A DNA stretch of 64,000 nt from contig OY730172.1 of NCBI GenBank assembly GCA_963422465.1, positions 2,976,001-3,040,000 of the forward strand, given 5' to 3'. Under the pieces are notes generated by a model. The model was not told the origin of the DNA, made no database searches, and was given only the letters and a program-made list of their open reading frames with translations. The position numbers and the translations under genes were made by a program. Numbering within the stretch: the first letter of the stretch is position 1; each line of letters begins with the position of its first letter. Shown here in pieces: positions 32,351 to 44,077 of the stretch. The DNA comes from Lichina pygmaea (taxonomy: Eukaryota; Ascomycota; Lichinomycetes; Lichinales; Lichinaceae).

Positions 32351-33178
32351 TATTTTTTTATTTGATTCTTACACTGATTGTAGCTTTACAGCCATGCAGA
32401 TCTTCCAGCTAATAGTGAACTTCTTCAGAAAACCTTTAAAGAAATAAAAACTGAAGATATAGAAGTGACCAGAAAGTGTAGTAAAAGAAAATCTTGTAGT
32501 ATCTGGTAGAAAAAGCTTCTAGATGTTGGGGTGTGAATAGTGAAGTTTGAAAGCCAGATTAAATTAGTTTAGTCTTTTCAAAGACATGAACCAGTACAGA
32601 AACTTCTGTAGAAGCTCTGAGTTTGAAATAATAGTAGTGAAATCTTGAGGGTTGAAGAGAGTATGTTGTCTTTAACTTGAGTAGAGAGAGCATGAAGAGG
32701 TAATATATTTTACTATCTTTTCTGCTTGACTACACATGTATAAGAGAGTAGGAAAGTCAGAGACTCCAGCTCTGAAAAGAAAACTTGCTAGACTAATTCT
32801 CCCAGTTCTGGTTTGCAGTAGTAGACTTGCCTCAGCTTTCTGTAGCTTTTTGTAGAGCTTCAGGTTGTTGTAGTGAGGTTTTTGGCAAAACATCTGCCAC
32901 CCAGTATAGCTTCTTCTTTTCTTCTTCTTCTATTGGTTTTCCCACTCTTTAGTAAAGAGTATTTGTAGTTCTTTCTTTGAACTAGCCTGGTTAGTAGTTA
33001 TTTGACTTAACTAAATAAACTTCCAATTAGGAGAGATAGTTGAGGATTTCTTTAAAGATTTTCTCAGTGAAGAAGTATAGAAAGAAATAGTAGAAAAAGT
33101 ACTGTCAAGAAAGTTTTTCAGAGAGAAGGTTTGGATAGAAGAAAGAAAACAGACTGCAAAATTTAAAATAGAGATCTA
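32351..33178 (-). mobile_element. 5'-truncated LINE family 1, copy F
   Basis: Tail TTTTTTTATTTGATTCTTACACTG at the left, then 3' UTR and the C-terminal part of ORF2 in minus sense (MFCQKPHYNNLKLYKK near 32893). Degenerate with stops. It ends at 33178 where a copia LTR begins, so copia went into F or the two were joined later. Confidence 0.83.
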
Positions 33179-33461
33179 TGTTCAACTGTGAACACTACAG
33201 TGAGCAGTGGGAAGAAGAAGATGAGTGTCATGACTGATTACATTGATTAGGGAAGACTAGCTAATCATCTATATGTAGACACAAAGCTGATGTTTGCCTT
33301 AGAGCAGCAGAAGGCTCTAGAAGGCATGATGCAGCTCCATGCGGGATTGACAGAAGGCAGTGTTGACAGGAGACAGCAGAGACAGCACTGGGCAGCTCCA
33401 TGCTGGATCAGCTGCAATATGCGGCAGTGCTATGTGGCAGCAGCAGAATCAACATCAAACA
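33179..33461 (-). repeat. 3' LTR of the copia element
   Basis: 283 bp; in minus sense TGTTTGATGTTG...CAGTTGAACA, directly after the purine-rich GATCAAGTGGGAG. No second copy is present in the window, so the end is inferred from the TGTT/AACA termini. Confidence 0.7.
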
Positions 33462-34643
33462 CTCCCACTTGATCTGCTGCAACATCATGCAAGATCAATC
33501 TTGACCTGCCACAACACCATCAAGCCCCAGTTGTTGAACAAACCTCCCAAATTTGATCAGCCCTAATAGCTTTGTCAGGCTGTCTGCCATCATGTCTGCT
33601 GTAGGGATGTATGTTAGCAGGATCTTATTGTCTTCAGCTTTCTCCCAAACATAGTGATACTGAATGTTGATGTGCTTCATGTGTTTGTGGTGCATCAGGT
33701 TCTGCGACACTTGGATAGCACCCTGGTTGTCACAATAAAGCAATGTCAGCTCAGTCAGATCTGAGTTTAGCTGTCCCAGGTGAGCAAGAAGTCTTTGTAG
33801 CCACACTACTTCTTTAGTAGCTTGTGTGGCTGCCATGTACTCAGCTTCACAAGACAAGAGAGTGACAGTTGGCTGCAGCTTTGACTTCCAGCTGATTAGC
33901 CTGTTGCCCAGCTGAAAAACATAGCCTCCAGTAGATCTTGTCTCCTTGTTGCCTGCCCAATCTGAATCAGTGTAGCCATGTAGATCTCTGGTGCTGAGTT
34001 CTCTGTAAGTGATGCTGTAGTGCAGTGTCCTCTTAACATAGTGCAAGACTCTCTTGAGCACTCTCCAATACACATCAGTCAGGTTTGTCAAGTACTGGCT
34101 CAGCCTAGAGAGGGTGTAGGCTAGATCTGGGTGAGTGTTGAGCATCATGTACATCAGAGATCCAATTGCTGATTAGTATAGCTTGGCTAGCTTATCAGGC
34201 AGTCCAGAGTCTGGAGGTGGAAGGTGCAGGCCTTCTTCCATCAGAGTTGCAACAGGCTTGCTGTCATCCATGTGGTGGTTCTCTAGCACTTTGCAGAGAT
34301 ACTCAGTCTGATCCAGGTGTAACATCTGTTTCTCCCTGTCACAGGTGACCTGGATTCCTAGGAACTTCTTGCACAGTCCTAGATTCTTCATCTTGAAGTG
34401 TTGGCTGAAATGCCTCTTCAGCTGGATGATCTTGTTGGTGTTTGAACCAAAAAACAGCATGTTGTCCATGTTTTTTTTGATTTGATTTGATTCTTACACT
34501 GTTTGTAGCTTTACAGCCATGCAGATCTTCCAGCTAATAGTGAACTTCTTCAGAAAACCTTTAAAGGAATAAAAACTGAAGACAGGGAGGTGACTAGAAA
34601 GTGTAGCAAAAGGAAATCTTGTAGTGTCTGGTAGGAAAAGCTT

Positions 34644-35795
34644 CTAGATGTTGGAGTGTGAATAGTGAAGTTTGAAAGCCAGATTAAATTGGTTTAGTCT
34701 TTTCAAAGACATAAACCAGTACAGAAACTTCTGTAGAAGCTCTGGGTTTGAAATAATAGTAGTGAAATCTTGGGGGTTAAAGAGAGCATGTTGTCTTTGA
34801 CTTGAGTAGAGAGAGCATGAAGAGGTGATATGCTTTACTGTCTCTTCTGCTTGACCACACATGCATAGGGGGGTAGGAAAGTCAGGGACTCCAGCTCTGA
34901 AAAGAAAACTTGCTAGACCAATTCTCCCAGTTCTGGTTTGCAGTAGTAGACTTGCGTCAGCTTTCTGTAGCTCTTTGTAGAGCTTTAGGTTGTTGTAGTG
35001 AGGTTTTTGGCAAAACACCTGCCATCCAGCATAGCCTTTTCTTTTCTTCTTCTCCCATTGGTTTTCCCACTCTTTAGTAAAGAGTATTTGTAGTTCTTTC
35101 TTTGAACTAGCCTGGTTAGTAGTTATTTGACTTAACCAAGTGAACTTCCAATTAGGAGAGATAGTTGAGGATTTCTTTAAAGGTTTCCTCAGTGAAGAAG
35201 CATAGGAAGAAATAGTAGAAAAGGTACTGTCAAGAAAGTCTTTCAGAGAGGAGGTTTGGATAGAAGATAGAAAACAAGCTGTGCGAAATTTAAAATAGAG
35301 ATCTAGAGGTAAAAGAAAAAGCTCACTCTCTAATAGAAAAGAAGGAGTGGCTTTGAAAGCACCCCCAATAAGTCTCAGACATTTGTTTTGGAATATGATA
35401 AGAGAGGAAATATTAGAGGATTTTCTGAGTGGGTTGAACCAAATTCCCACTGCATAGCTCAGTACAGATCTGAGTATTGCAGTGTACACAAGGCGTGCTG
35501 TGAGAACTGGAAAGCCCCAGGTGGAGTAAGAGGTTCTAGAAAGAGAAGATAGTGCTTTTTGTGCTTTTTGAAGAATAATTCTCTGGTGTTTGTGCCAGTG
35601 GAGTTTGGCATCCAGGTACACTCCCAATACTCGCACTTCTTCTTTTGGTTTTAGAATCACATTCCCAAGTCTAAGCTTGAGCTGCAGATTGTCTGATCTT
35701 CTTCTGGAAAAATGAAGTATTTCATATTTCTCAGGAGAGAAGACCATTCCATGTCTTGCAGCCCAAGATAGACATTTAAGATGTGTATTCTTCAA
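34644..35795 (-). pseudogene. LINE family 1 ORF2, C-terminal part (copy G)
   Basis: An open frame of 383 codons in the LINE half of the composite, from MKNTHLKCLSWAARHGMVF to the normal C terminus HYSHSN. It lacks the endonuclease and the RT active site. No stops, about 95% identical to copy A by eye, so the insertion is recent. Confidence 0.85.
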
Positions 35796-35805
35796 CTTCA
35801 GAAGG

Positions 35806-36928
35806 CCACAGTTGAGCTATGCCGAGGCATAGCGCAGAGTCGACATCCCGTGCAGGGTCTCTGCCACGCTTCCCCGCAGTCCTGAGGTCTTTTGCGCTCC
35901 GCCGTGTACGCTCACCCCTAGGTCCTGCTTCGGAGCGCCGGGTTGCCAGCCCGGAGCCCACGCTCCAACTGCAGTTTGCTCCTTGAGCCCGTCATTTGCA
36001 GCCTGAGCCTGCACTCTGTACGGACCGGCATGCGCTTCCGTCCTCTCGGGCCATATAGACAGTCTCGTAGTAGGCCCAGACCCTACTGCCGTCACTGCCA
36101 TTATATGCCACGCCCCGCAGCTCTCGCTGTTTCGCGTTATCTCTGTAGATCTCTCGTACAGAGGCCGACCATGCCTCGCAGGCTCTACGGACCCTGCAGG
36201 CCATGCCAGCACCTGCAGGACCGCCTTTCCAGCCCACTAACCAAGTAGGGAGAAGTCTCCGTCTGCCCGCTGTCGCCTGTGGGACCCCGGATGTACGTGG
36301 TGGCCCACTGGAGAACCTCCAGTGCCCTAGCCCCGGTCCGTAGGTGGCCCGAAGAGAATCCGTGGCAAGACCTTAGGCAAAACCATCAAGCCAGCACTTT
36401 GACTATCACACGGCCCTTAGGTACTGGAGCGGCGGAAACCCTTCGTGCCACCTGCTCGCCTTCTTTAACACGTAGTCCCCGTTCGATTAACAACGCCGCG
36501 GTACAGACATCGCTCCCCTCCTAGAACAAGATCCTCGATGCATCAGCTGCTGGAGACTCTGCCAGAAGGGGGGTGTGCGATAGGAACTCCTCTCGTCTAC
36601 TCCAGAGGTGCCCTGTCGGGTGTCTAGACTTCACATCCACCAGTTGCAAGGCTGGCTTCGGGCCGTAGCGTACACGGTAGACATCCGTCGGGTGGTTTTC
36701 ATAACCAGTTTGGTCGAAGTCCTCTGTTCTGCTGATGTCGCTTCACGGGGGCGTCCAGGGTGCCTGCACGACACCTCCGGTGGCCCGTCGCTCCACGGGC
36801 ACCAGCAGCTCGACCGGTGACTCAATTAGCTCTCGGTGCAGCGACTACAAGCAGCTTGGGAGACTGCCTGCCATCGCTGCCCCGAGGTTCCCAGCCTGCA
36901 CCGCGTGGAGGTTTGAGTCTTCGCAGGC
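35806..36928 (-). mobile_element. Unit X copy 2
   Basis: 1,123 bp, same ends and length as copy 1. Differences are few; those I noticed are single transitions such as T/C at about 35990 and A/G near 36412. CpG retained throughout. Confidence 0.82.
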
Positions 36929-38072
36929 CATGTTGTCCATGTAGATCATGATTGTGACTCACCTGTTGGTGTAGACTACATGATCCATGTCTGTTGTGTA
37001 CAGATTCTGATCGTACTCCACTGAGTCCTGGGAATAGTCTTGCTTATTCAGGAAGCTAGCTAACATTCTGAACCAGGCTCTTGGGGATTGCTTCAGTCTG
37101 TAAAGTGACTTGTTGAGATAGCATACCATGCCAGGGATGTTGCTCTGGAAGCCTTCTGGCTGCACAACATACATGTCTTCTGCCAAATCACCATGGAAGA
37201 AGGTAGTAACAACATCCATTTGCTCTATCTCCTGATCTTCAACAGCCGCAATAGCAAAAAGAGTTCTGACTGACACTATCTTCACAACAGATGCAAACAT
37301 GTTCTTGAAATCCAGCCCTGGATGTTGCATGTAGCTTTTGGCTACCCAGTGTGCCTTGAACACTGGCTCTTCTCTGTCTCTTGGCTTCAGATAATAAACC
37401 CATCTTCCAGGTAGGGCTTTCTGATCAGGTGGCAGCTGAACTAGATCCCAGGTGTTATTCTTGTTATGAGAGGCAATCTCTTGTTCTATTTCTTTGTTCT
37501 ATTTCATCCAATTTGGATTCTTTTTGGCTTTCTGGTAAGTCCTAGACTCTGTCCCTGTCTCAGAGATAGCCAATAATCCTCTGGCAGGTGGTCATCCTTT
37601 GTTGATTCAATCAGAACAACAATTTGGAGGTGGGGCTGCAGTTGCAGAGTCCTGCTGATTTGCACAGTCAGAATTGGTGGGATTTGGACAGTCAGGATTG
37701 CCAGAATTTGGACAGTTGGGATTGCCAGAATTTGGACAGTTTGAACAGTCGGAATTGGGGGCTGGAGTAGGAGCATCAGCAGTAGCTGAGTCCTTGAGAT
37801 TTGCACTGTCAGTACAACAGGGATGTTCTGGAAGAGTAGCAACAGGCTGCTTGACAGTCAGTTGCTCCATAGTCAGTTGCTCTTGATGATTACTGCTAAT
37901 CTCTTCAGCTAGGATCAGATTCAGCTCCACTGTCAAGCTGATGCCTAAGGGCAACAACAGATTCTTGTCCTCCAGCTGCACTGAGGTATTGCCTGTGCCT
38001 TGCCCTTTGCTGTTTTTGTTGAAGACCATGTCTCTGGCCTGTATGTGACTTTCTTCTTTGGATCCCACAGCC

Positions 38073-39978
38073 TATTTTTATTTTTATTTTATTTTATTCT
38101 TACTCTGATTTGGCTGGTGAGCCATGCAGAACTTCTAGATACATGCTTTTTTTTCCAGAAAACCTTTGAAGGAATAAAAACTGAGACTTGGGTAAGACTA
38201 GGGAATTATCTGGAAGAATATACAGTGTCTGGAGAAAATAAAATCACAGAGATGATAGGTTTTCTGGTAAGAGTTGGTGTGCTAAGTTAAACTAGTCTAG
38301 TCTTTTCAAAGACATAAACCAGAGAAGAAATTCTTTAAGCACTTTAGGCTTTTGAAGTAAAGTAGAGAAATTATAGAAAAGAAAAGTGGCTTGCTGTCTT
38401 TGAGTAAGAAACTTGTTACAAGAGAAAGTGATATATTGAGCAGTCTTTTCTCCAAAACCACAGAAACATAGAGGGGATTAGAAGTCTGGAACATTTGCTC
38501 TGAAAAGAAAGCTGGCTAGTCCTATCCTTGCTGATAGAATCTGCAAGTAAAGACTAGCTTCAGCTTTTCTCAAGTTTTTGAAAACTTTGAGAATTTTCCT
38601 TTGGGGTAGTCTGCAAAATAGCTCCCAGACTGGAGAACACTTCTGTCTGTTTACCTGCCATCTGGCTTCCCACTCTTTCTGAAACACTTCTTGAAATTGT
38701 TTCTTAGAGTAATCTTGGTTAGTGGTTAGTTCTTCTAGCCATCTTGCTTTCCAGTTAGGTGTGACAGTAGACAGAGACTTTGGAAGTGTTCTCAGAGTAG
38801 AAACAAAAACAGTGATCTGAGAAAAGAGCTTATAGAGAAGTGAGAAGAGGATTAGAAGAAGTATTAGAAAAATAGAAAGATTGTAGGAAAGTTGCTGTTC
38901 TGAATTTGAAATAAAGATCAAGAGGTGGTAGGAATAGTTCTCCTTCAATAAGAAATGTAGGAGTAGCTTTGAAGACATCTTCTATAGTTTTTAGACACTT
39001 AGTCTGGAAAAGATTTAGAGAAGAAATATTAGAAGGTTTTTTGTGGAGATTGAACCAGATTCCTACTGCATAGCTGAGAAGTGATCTCAGTATTGCAGTG
39101 TAGACAAGTCTAGCAGAGAGAACAGGTAGACCCTATATAGAAAAAGTAGTTCTGGAAAGTGCTGAGAAAAACTTGGAAGCTTTCTGTAACATGATTCTCT
39201 GGTGTTTTTTCCAGAGAAGCTTGGAATCCTAGTGTAGTCCCAGAATACACACTTCTTCCTTAGACTGTAGTACCACTTCTCCAAGTCTTAGACTAAGCTG
39301 AAGATTATCTGTTCTTCTTCTAGAAAAATAGAGAAGTTCATACTTTTCAGGTGCAAACTTCATTCCATGTTTTCTTGCCCAGTCTAAACACTTGGAGTGA
39401 GTAGACTTTAGCTTCAGGAGATTGCTTTTAAGAGAAGGGGAAAATGCCAGAAAGTTTGTATCATCTGCAAAGCCCAGAGCTGATACACCTTTCTCTGGTG
39501 TATGAACAATATTATGAAGATCTGAAATATAGAAAAAAAATAAAATAGGAGAGAGAGGTGAACCTTGAGAGACTCCACAGTGTACTAGAAAAAAAGAAGA
39601 CTCTGAATCATCAAAAACAAGAGAGGTTTTTCTTTGGGTAGTGAAAGAAAAGATCCAGTTAACAAACCAGCTGGAGATTCCTTTTCTCTCCAGGATTTTC
39701 TTGAGAATTTCTGGCAGAACTCTATCATAAGCTCCTGAGATATCCAGAGAAAGAAGACTGGCTACTATTTCTTTCTTCCAGACTTTTTCAACTTAGGAAG
39801 TGAGTAAAAATAGTGCAGACTCAGTTGATCTTCCTTTTCTGAAGTCTATCTGGATTTCTGGTAGTAGGTTTTCTTTCTCAGCCAGTTCACTTAGCTTTGT
39901 GGCTGCCAGAGCTTCCATCAGCTTCCCAATTGTGTTGAGAAGTGCTATTGGCCTCCAAGCTTTGGAATAGCAATAGGA
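38073..39978 (-). mobile_element. 5'-truncated LINE, subfamily with the SINE-like tail (copy H)
   Basis: Tail A-rich, then (minus sense) GCCAAATCAGAGTAAGAATAAAAT. Encodes a diverged family 1 ORF2 C terminus (WKARWLEELTTNQDYSKK, RKAEASLYLQILSARIGLAS) with stops. The 5' end at 39978 lies in the RT domain (SKAWRPIALLN) and is fused to unit X copy 3. The tail is closer to the SINE than copy A's tail is, which makes this subfamily the likely partner. Confidence 0.82.
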
Positions 39979-40322
39979 CCACAGTTGAGCTATGCTGAGG
40001 CATAGTGCAGAGTCACTATCTCTTGCAGAGTCTCTGCCACACTTCCCTGCAGTCCTGAGGTCTTTTGCACTCTGCCATGTACACTCACCCCTAGGTCCTG
40101 CTTCAGAGTGCTGGGTTGCCAGCCTGGAGCCCACACTTCAACTGCAGTTTACCTCTTGAGCCTGTTATTTGCAGTCTGAGCCTGCACTCTGTACAGACTG
40201 GCATGCACTTCTGTCCTCTCAGACTATATAGACAGTCTTGTAGTAGGCCCAGACCCTACTGCCATCACTGCCATTATATACCACACTCCACAGCTCTCAC
40301 TGTTTCATGTTACCTCTGTAGA
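39979..40322 (-). mobile_element. Unit X copy 3, truncated and stripped of CpG
   Basis: Aligns without large gaps to the first 344 bases of 19649 onward. Nearly every CpG in copies 1 and 2 is TpG or CpA here (CCG to CTG, GCG to GTG, ACG to ACA), while most non-CpG cytosines are unchanged. The 3' end (CTCAACTGTGG in minus sense) is the same; the rest of X was lost where LINE copy C begins. Confidence 0.85.
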
Positions 40323-40512
40323 TTTTTTTTGTTTTATTTTTATTTTATTTTTATTTGATTCTTACACTGATAGTAGCTTTTCAGCCATGCAGATCTTCTA
40401 ACTAAGAGTGATTTTCTTCAGAAAACCTTTAGAGGAATAAAAACTGAAGACTGGGGGTGACTAGAGGATGTAGCAAAAGGAAATCTTGTAGTGACTGGTA
40501 GAAAGAAAACTT

Positions 40513-43500
40513 CTAGATATTAGAGTGTGAATAGTGGAGTTTGAAAGCCAGATTAAACTGGTTCAGTCTTTTCAAAGACATGAACCAGTATAGAAACTTC
40601 TGTAGAAGCTCTGGGTTTGAAATAATAGAAGTGAAATCTTGAGAATTAAAAGGAGCTTGCTGTTTTTGACTTGAATAAAGAGAGCATGAAGAGGTGATAT
40701 GTTTCACTGTCTCTTCTGCTTGACCACAGACACATAAAGGGGTAGGAAAATCTGGAACTCCAGCTCTGAATAGAAAACTTGCCAGGCTAATTCTCCCAGT
40801 TCTGGTTTGTAGTAGTAGACTTGCCTCAGCTTTCTGTAGCTCTTTGTAGAGCTTCAGATTGTTGTGGTGAGGCTTTTGACAAAACACCTGCTACCCAGAG
40901 TAGCTTCTTCTTTTCTTCTCCTCCCATTGGTTTTCCCACTCTTTAACAAAGACTTTCTGTAGTTCTTTCTTTGAACTAGCCTGGTTAGTAGTTAATTGGT
41001 TTAACCAAGTGAACTTCCAATAGGGGGAGATAGTTGAGGATTCCTTTAAAGGTTTCTTCACAGAAGAGGCATAGTGGGAGATATTGGAAAAGATATTGTC
41101 CAGAAGTGTTTTCAGAGAGGAGGTTTGAATAGAAGAGAGAAAACAGGCTGTGCGAAATTTGAAATAGAGATCTAGAGGCAAAAGAAAAAGCTCACTCTCT
41201 AAGAAGAAAGATGGAGTGGCTTTGAAGGCACCTCCAATAAGTCTCAGGCATTTGTTCTGGAATGTGCTAAGAGAAGAGATATTAGAAGATTTTCTTAGAG
41301 GATTGAACCAGATCCCCACAGCATAACTCAGTAAAGATCTGAGTATTGCAGTGTACACAAGACATGATGTGAGGACTGGGAAACCCCAAGTAGAATATGA
41401 AGTTCTAGAAAGAGAGGAAAGTGCTTTCTGGACTTTTTGAAGAATAATTCTCTGGTGCTTATGCCAGTGGAGTTTTGCATCCAGGTACACTCCTAGTACT
41501 CGCACTTCTTCTTTTGGTCTTAGAATCACATTCCCCAGTCTGAGCTTAAGCTGAAGATTGTCTGATCTTCTTCTGGAAAAATAAAGTATTTCATATTTCT
41601 CAGGAGAGAAGACCATTCTATGTCTTGCAGCCCATGATAGACATTTGAGGTGTGTGTTCTTTAACTTCAGAAGGTTGCTTTTTAGAGAGTGTCCAAATAC
41701 AAGCAGATTTGTATCATCTGCAAATCCCAGAGCAGAAACACCAGTGGAAGAAGAGTGTACAGTTTCATGAAGTTCAGAAATGTAAAATAGAAATAGAATA
41801 GGAGATAAAGGGGAACCTTGGGGAACTCCACAGTGAATAGGAATAGCAGAAGACTCAGAGTCATCAAACACAAGAGTGGTAGAACAACTGGTGCAGAAAG
41901 AGAGAATCCAGGAAGATAGCCAGAGAGGAATTCCTTTTCTCTCTAGGATTTGTTGGAGGATCTTAGGTAGAACTCTGTCATAGGCTCCTGAGATATCCAG
42001 AGAAAGTAGAGATGCAACCATGCCTTCCTTCCAGACTTTTTCCACTTGGGAAGTTAGTAGGTAGAGTGCTGATTCAGTTGATCTTCCTTTCCTGAAGCCC
42101 ATCTGGATTTCTGGCAAAAGTCTAGCTTCTTCTGCTACCTTGCTTAGCCTGGTTGCTGTAATAGCTTCCATCAGCTTGCCAGTTGTGTTTAGCAGAGCTA
42201 TAGGGCACCAGACTTTAGCTTGGTTATAGCATCCTTTACCAGGTTTTCTTAGACAGACTGTCTTTGCATTCTTGAACCTCTCTGGAAAGTATTCCAGTCT
42301 CCAGCATGTTGATGTGAGAACAGCCATAGCTTGGCAGAACTTGGAACCCAGAGCTTTCAGAAATCCATTTGGCAGCTTATCTTTTCCCCCTGCTGTGAAA
42401 GGTTTCTTTTTGTTCAGGATTTGTTCCACTTCTTCAGTAGTAACTTCCTGAGAAAGCTGGATCTCTGGAGTACTCTGGGAACTCTCTGTACTTGGTTCTG
42501 GAACAAGTGCTTTGGGGAAGAACTGGGCTGAGAATGCTTTTGTCTTCTCCTCAAAGGTTTTAGCTAGTCCTTCTTGAGTTTCCAAGTCTGGGACCAGGGG
42601 AAGATCAGGAGTCCTGTTGGCTTTTGTTTTTCCCCACTTTGCAAGCTTCCAGAATTTTGAAGAACTGGCTAGCTCATGGACTTGTTGTCTAAAGGTGGTC
42701 TGCTTTCCCTCTCTGACTGCTTCTTTCTTGTTCTTAGTTACTTGCTCAAGGTCTTCTTGGGTTGCCTGTCCTCTGAGAACTTGTCTTCTTACTCTTCTTT
42801 CCCCTCTAACCTTGTTTTGGATGTCTTGGTTCTACCAGGGAACTGAGTGACCAGATTGCTTCTGGAGCTGTGTACATTTGCTTGCCACTTCTTGGAGAAA
42901 GTTGTCCAGGTACTCCAAGTACTTATCCACTTCATCTTTGTCTTGAAAGTGGGAAGGTAGCTGTAGCTTGTCACACTCTACTCTTGCAAGGTTTGAGTCC
43001 AGTGTCTTCCAGTTCCTTTCTGGCTTCCAGGTTTTCCTTGGAGGATCCAGGTCCAGGCTAGTTAGTATAGGTCTGTGGTCAGACCCATGAAAGAACTGGA
43101 GAGCCACTTTAGAGAAAATCAGGGAGTTAGAAAGAGAAAAAGAAATAAAAGACAGATCAATTGCAGAACATGGTTTTTCTGAAAGAGATCTTGCTCTGGT
43201 GGGAGTAAAAGGTGCAATAGCTAAATCCAGATTTAAATCTTTCATTAGACTTTGGAACTTGTTCGCAGTATCAGAGTACAGTCTTCTTTTCTTTGACCAG
43301 TCTGGGTGGTGGAGGTTTGAATCTGTGAGAAGAATATGTTGTCCTTGTGCTTGTAAAGCATTTTGGAGTAAACAGAGAAGAGCTTCTGATGCCTCTGTAT
43401 AGTTTTCTTGACTTGATGGGGTAAAGTAAAGATTATGCACCCAAAGAGAAGTAGAAGAGTTTTCCAAGTAGATTTCAAGAGAAATAAAGTCTTTACTCCA

Positions 43501-43755
43501 GAAAGTAGGATGAGGAGAAGAGAGTTTCAGGTTTTTATTAATAAGAAAAAGTGTTCTACCAATCTCTGAACAGTAAAAAGGAAGAAAAGAAGAGAAAACA
43601 GTAGAGGTGCTTATCTCCATGTGAGAGTTTTTCCAGAGTTCTTGAAGTGCAATAATGTCCAACTCTTGAAGAGCTGAGGTTGCTAGAAGTAGCTCTTGGA
43701 CTGATTGGCTTTTTTGCACATTATACTGGAGAAGTGTGAGCTTTGAGTCTTTCAT
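40513..43755 (-). pseudogene. ORF2 of LINE copy C, two nonsense mutations
   Basis: Starts at 43755 in an ATGA overlap with ORF1, as in copy A. Endonuclease motifs LQYNVQKS and GSDHRPIL are present; LQEPW reads LQELW. A TAG replaces the Trp codon of VPWWNQ near 42830, and a second TAG replaces a Trp near 40893. The RT has GVPQGSPLSPILF and GFADDTN. Without the two stops the protein would be about as long as that of copy A. Confidence 0.87.
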
Positions 43756-44077
43756 GTAGACATCTCATCTTCAAAGATCTTGAAAGGGTTGGCTGATACT
43801 TTTCCCTTATTATTTGTTGATCTTGCCCCCAGAATTTGAACTTCTGGACAGCTTCCCCTGATTCTCTCTGAGCTTCTGGTTGGCTCAGCTGTTTTATGTT
43901 TTTTCCCCCCTGGGAGTGGCTGGGAGAAAGAGAAAGATATAGCTGGAGATTGGGGTACTAGTGTCAGAGATGTAGAGATTGGGATCTCATACTTCCCTGG
44001 GCGTGAAATCCAAGCTTCCCTGGCTTTCTTGACTGCTTCCTGGCGTACTGGGCATGTGCTAGCCCAGGCTGGGTGAG

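Larger units (their letters stand above)
34471..36928 (-). mobile_element. X-LINE composite retrotransposon (MINE-like), copy 2
   Basis: A single insertion of 2,458 bp within copia, flanked by perfect 13-bp duplications CATGTTGTCCATG (34458-34470, 36929-36941). In minus sense it consists of complete unit X (36928-35806), then LINE family 1 from about codon 690 of ORF2 to the 3' end (35805-34479) and the A-rich tail. One duplication around both parts shows that they entered together, as expected if the RT switched from LINE RNA to X RNA. Confidence 0.88.
33495..38068 (-). pseudogene. copia pol fragment: RT and RNase H
   Basis: The RT runs from about 37480 down to 36942 and, after the insert, from 34457 to about 34155. 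It includes HWVAKSYMQHPGLDF, TTFFHGDLAEDMYVVQPEGF and KSLYRLKQSPRAWF. The active site reads YMDN (normally YVDD) exactly at the duplicated 13-bp target. RNase H follows to 33495 with LHGYTDSDWAGNKETRSTGG, ISWKSKLQPTVTLLSCEAEY and LLYCDNQGAI, all typical of copia. Asp-to-Asn at the active site and several stops make it inactive. Upstream, 37607-38068 encodes a Pro/Asn-rich stretch with NPNCPNSGNPDCPNP repeats. Confidence 0.87.
33179..38072 (-). mobile_element. Ty1/copia retrotransposon, 5'-truncated, split by an X-LINE chimera
   Basis: In minus sense: a region with NNTWDLVQLP and GRWVYYLKP (start of RT), RT, RNase H, a polypurine tract (33462-33474) and a 3' LTR (33179-33461). The 34471-36928 insert interrupts it. 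gag, protease, most of integrase and the 5' LTR are missing; LINE copy H begins at about 38073 where they should be. CpG-poor, with stops. Confidence 0.87.
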
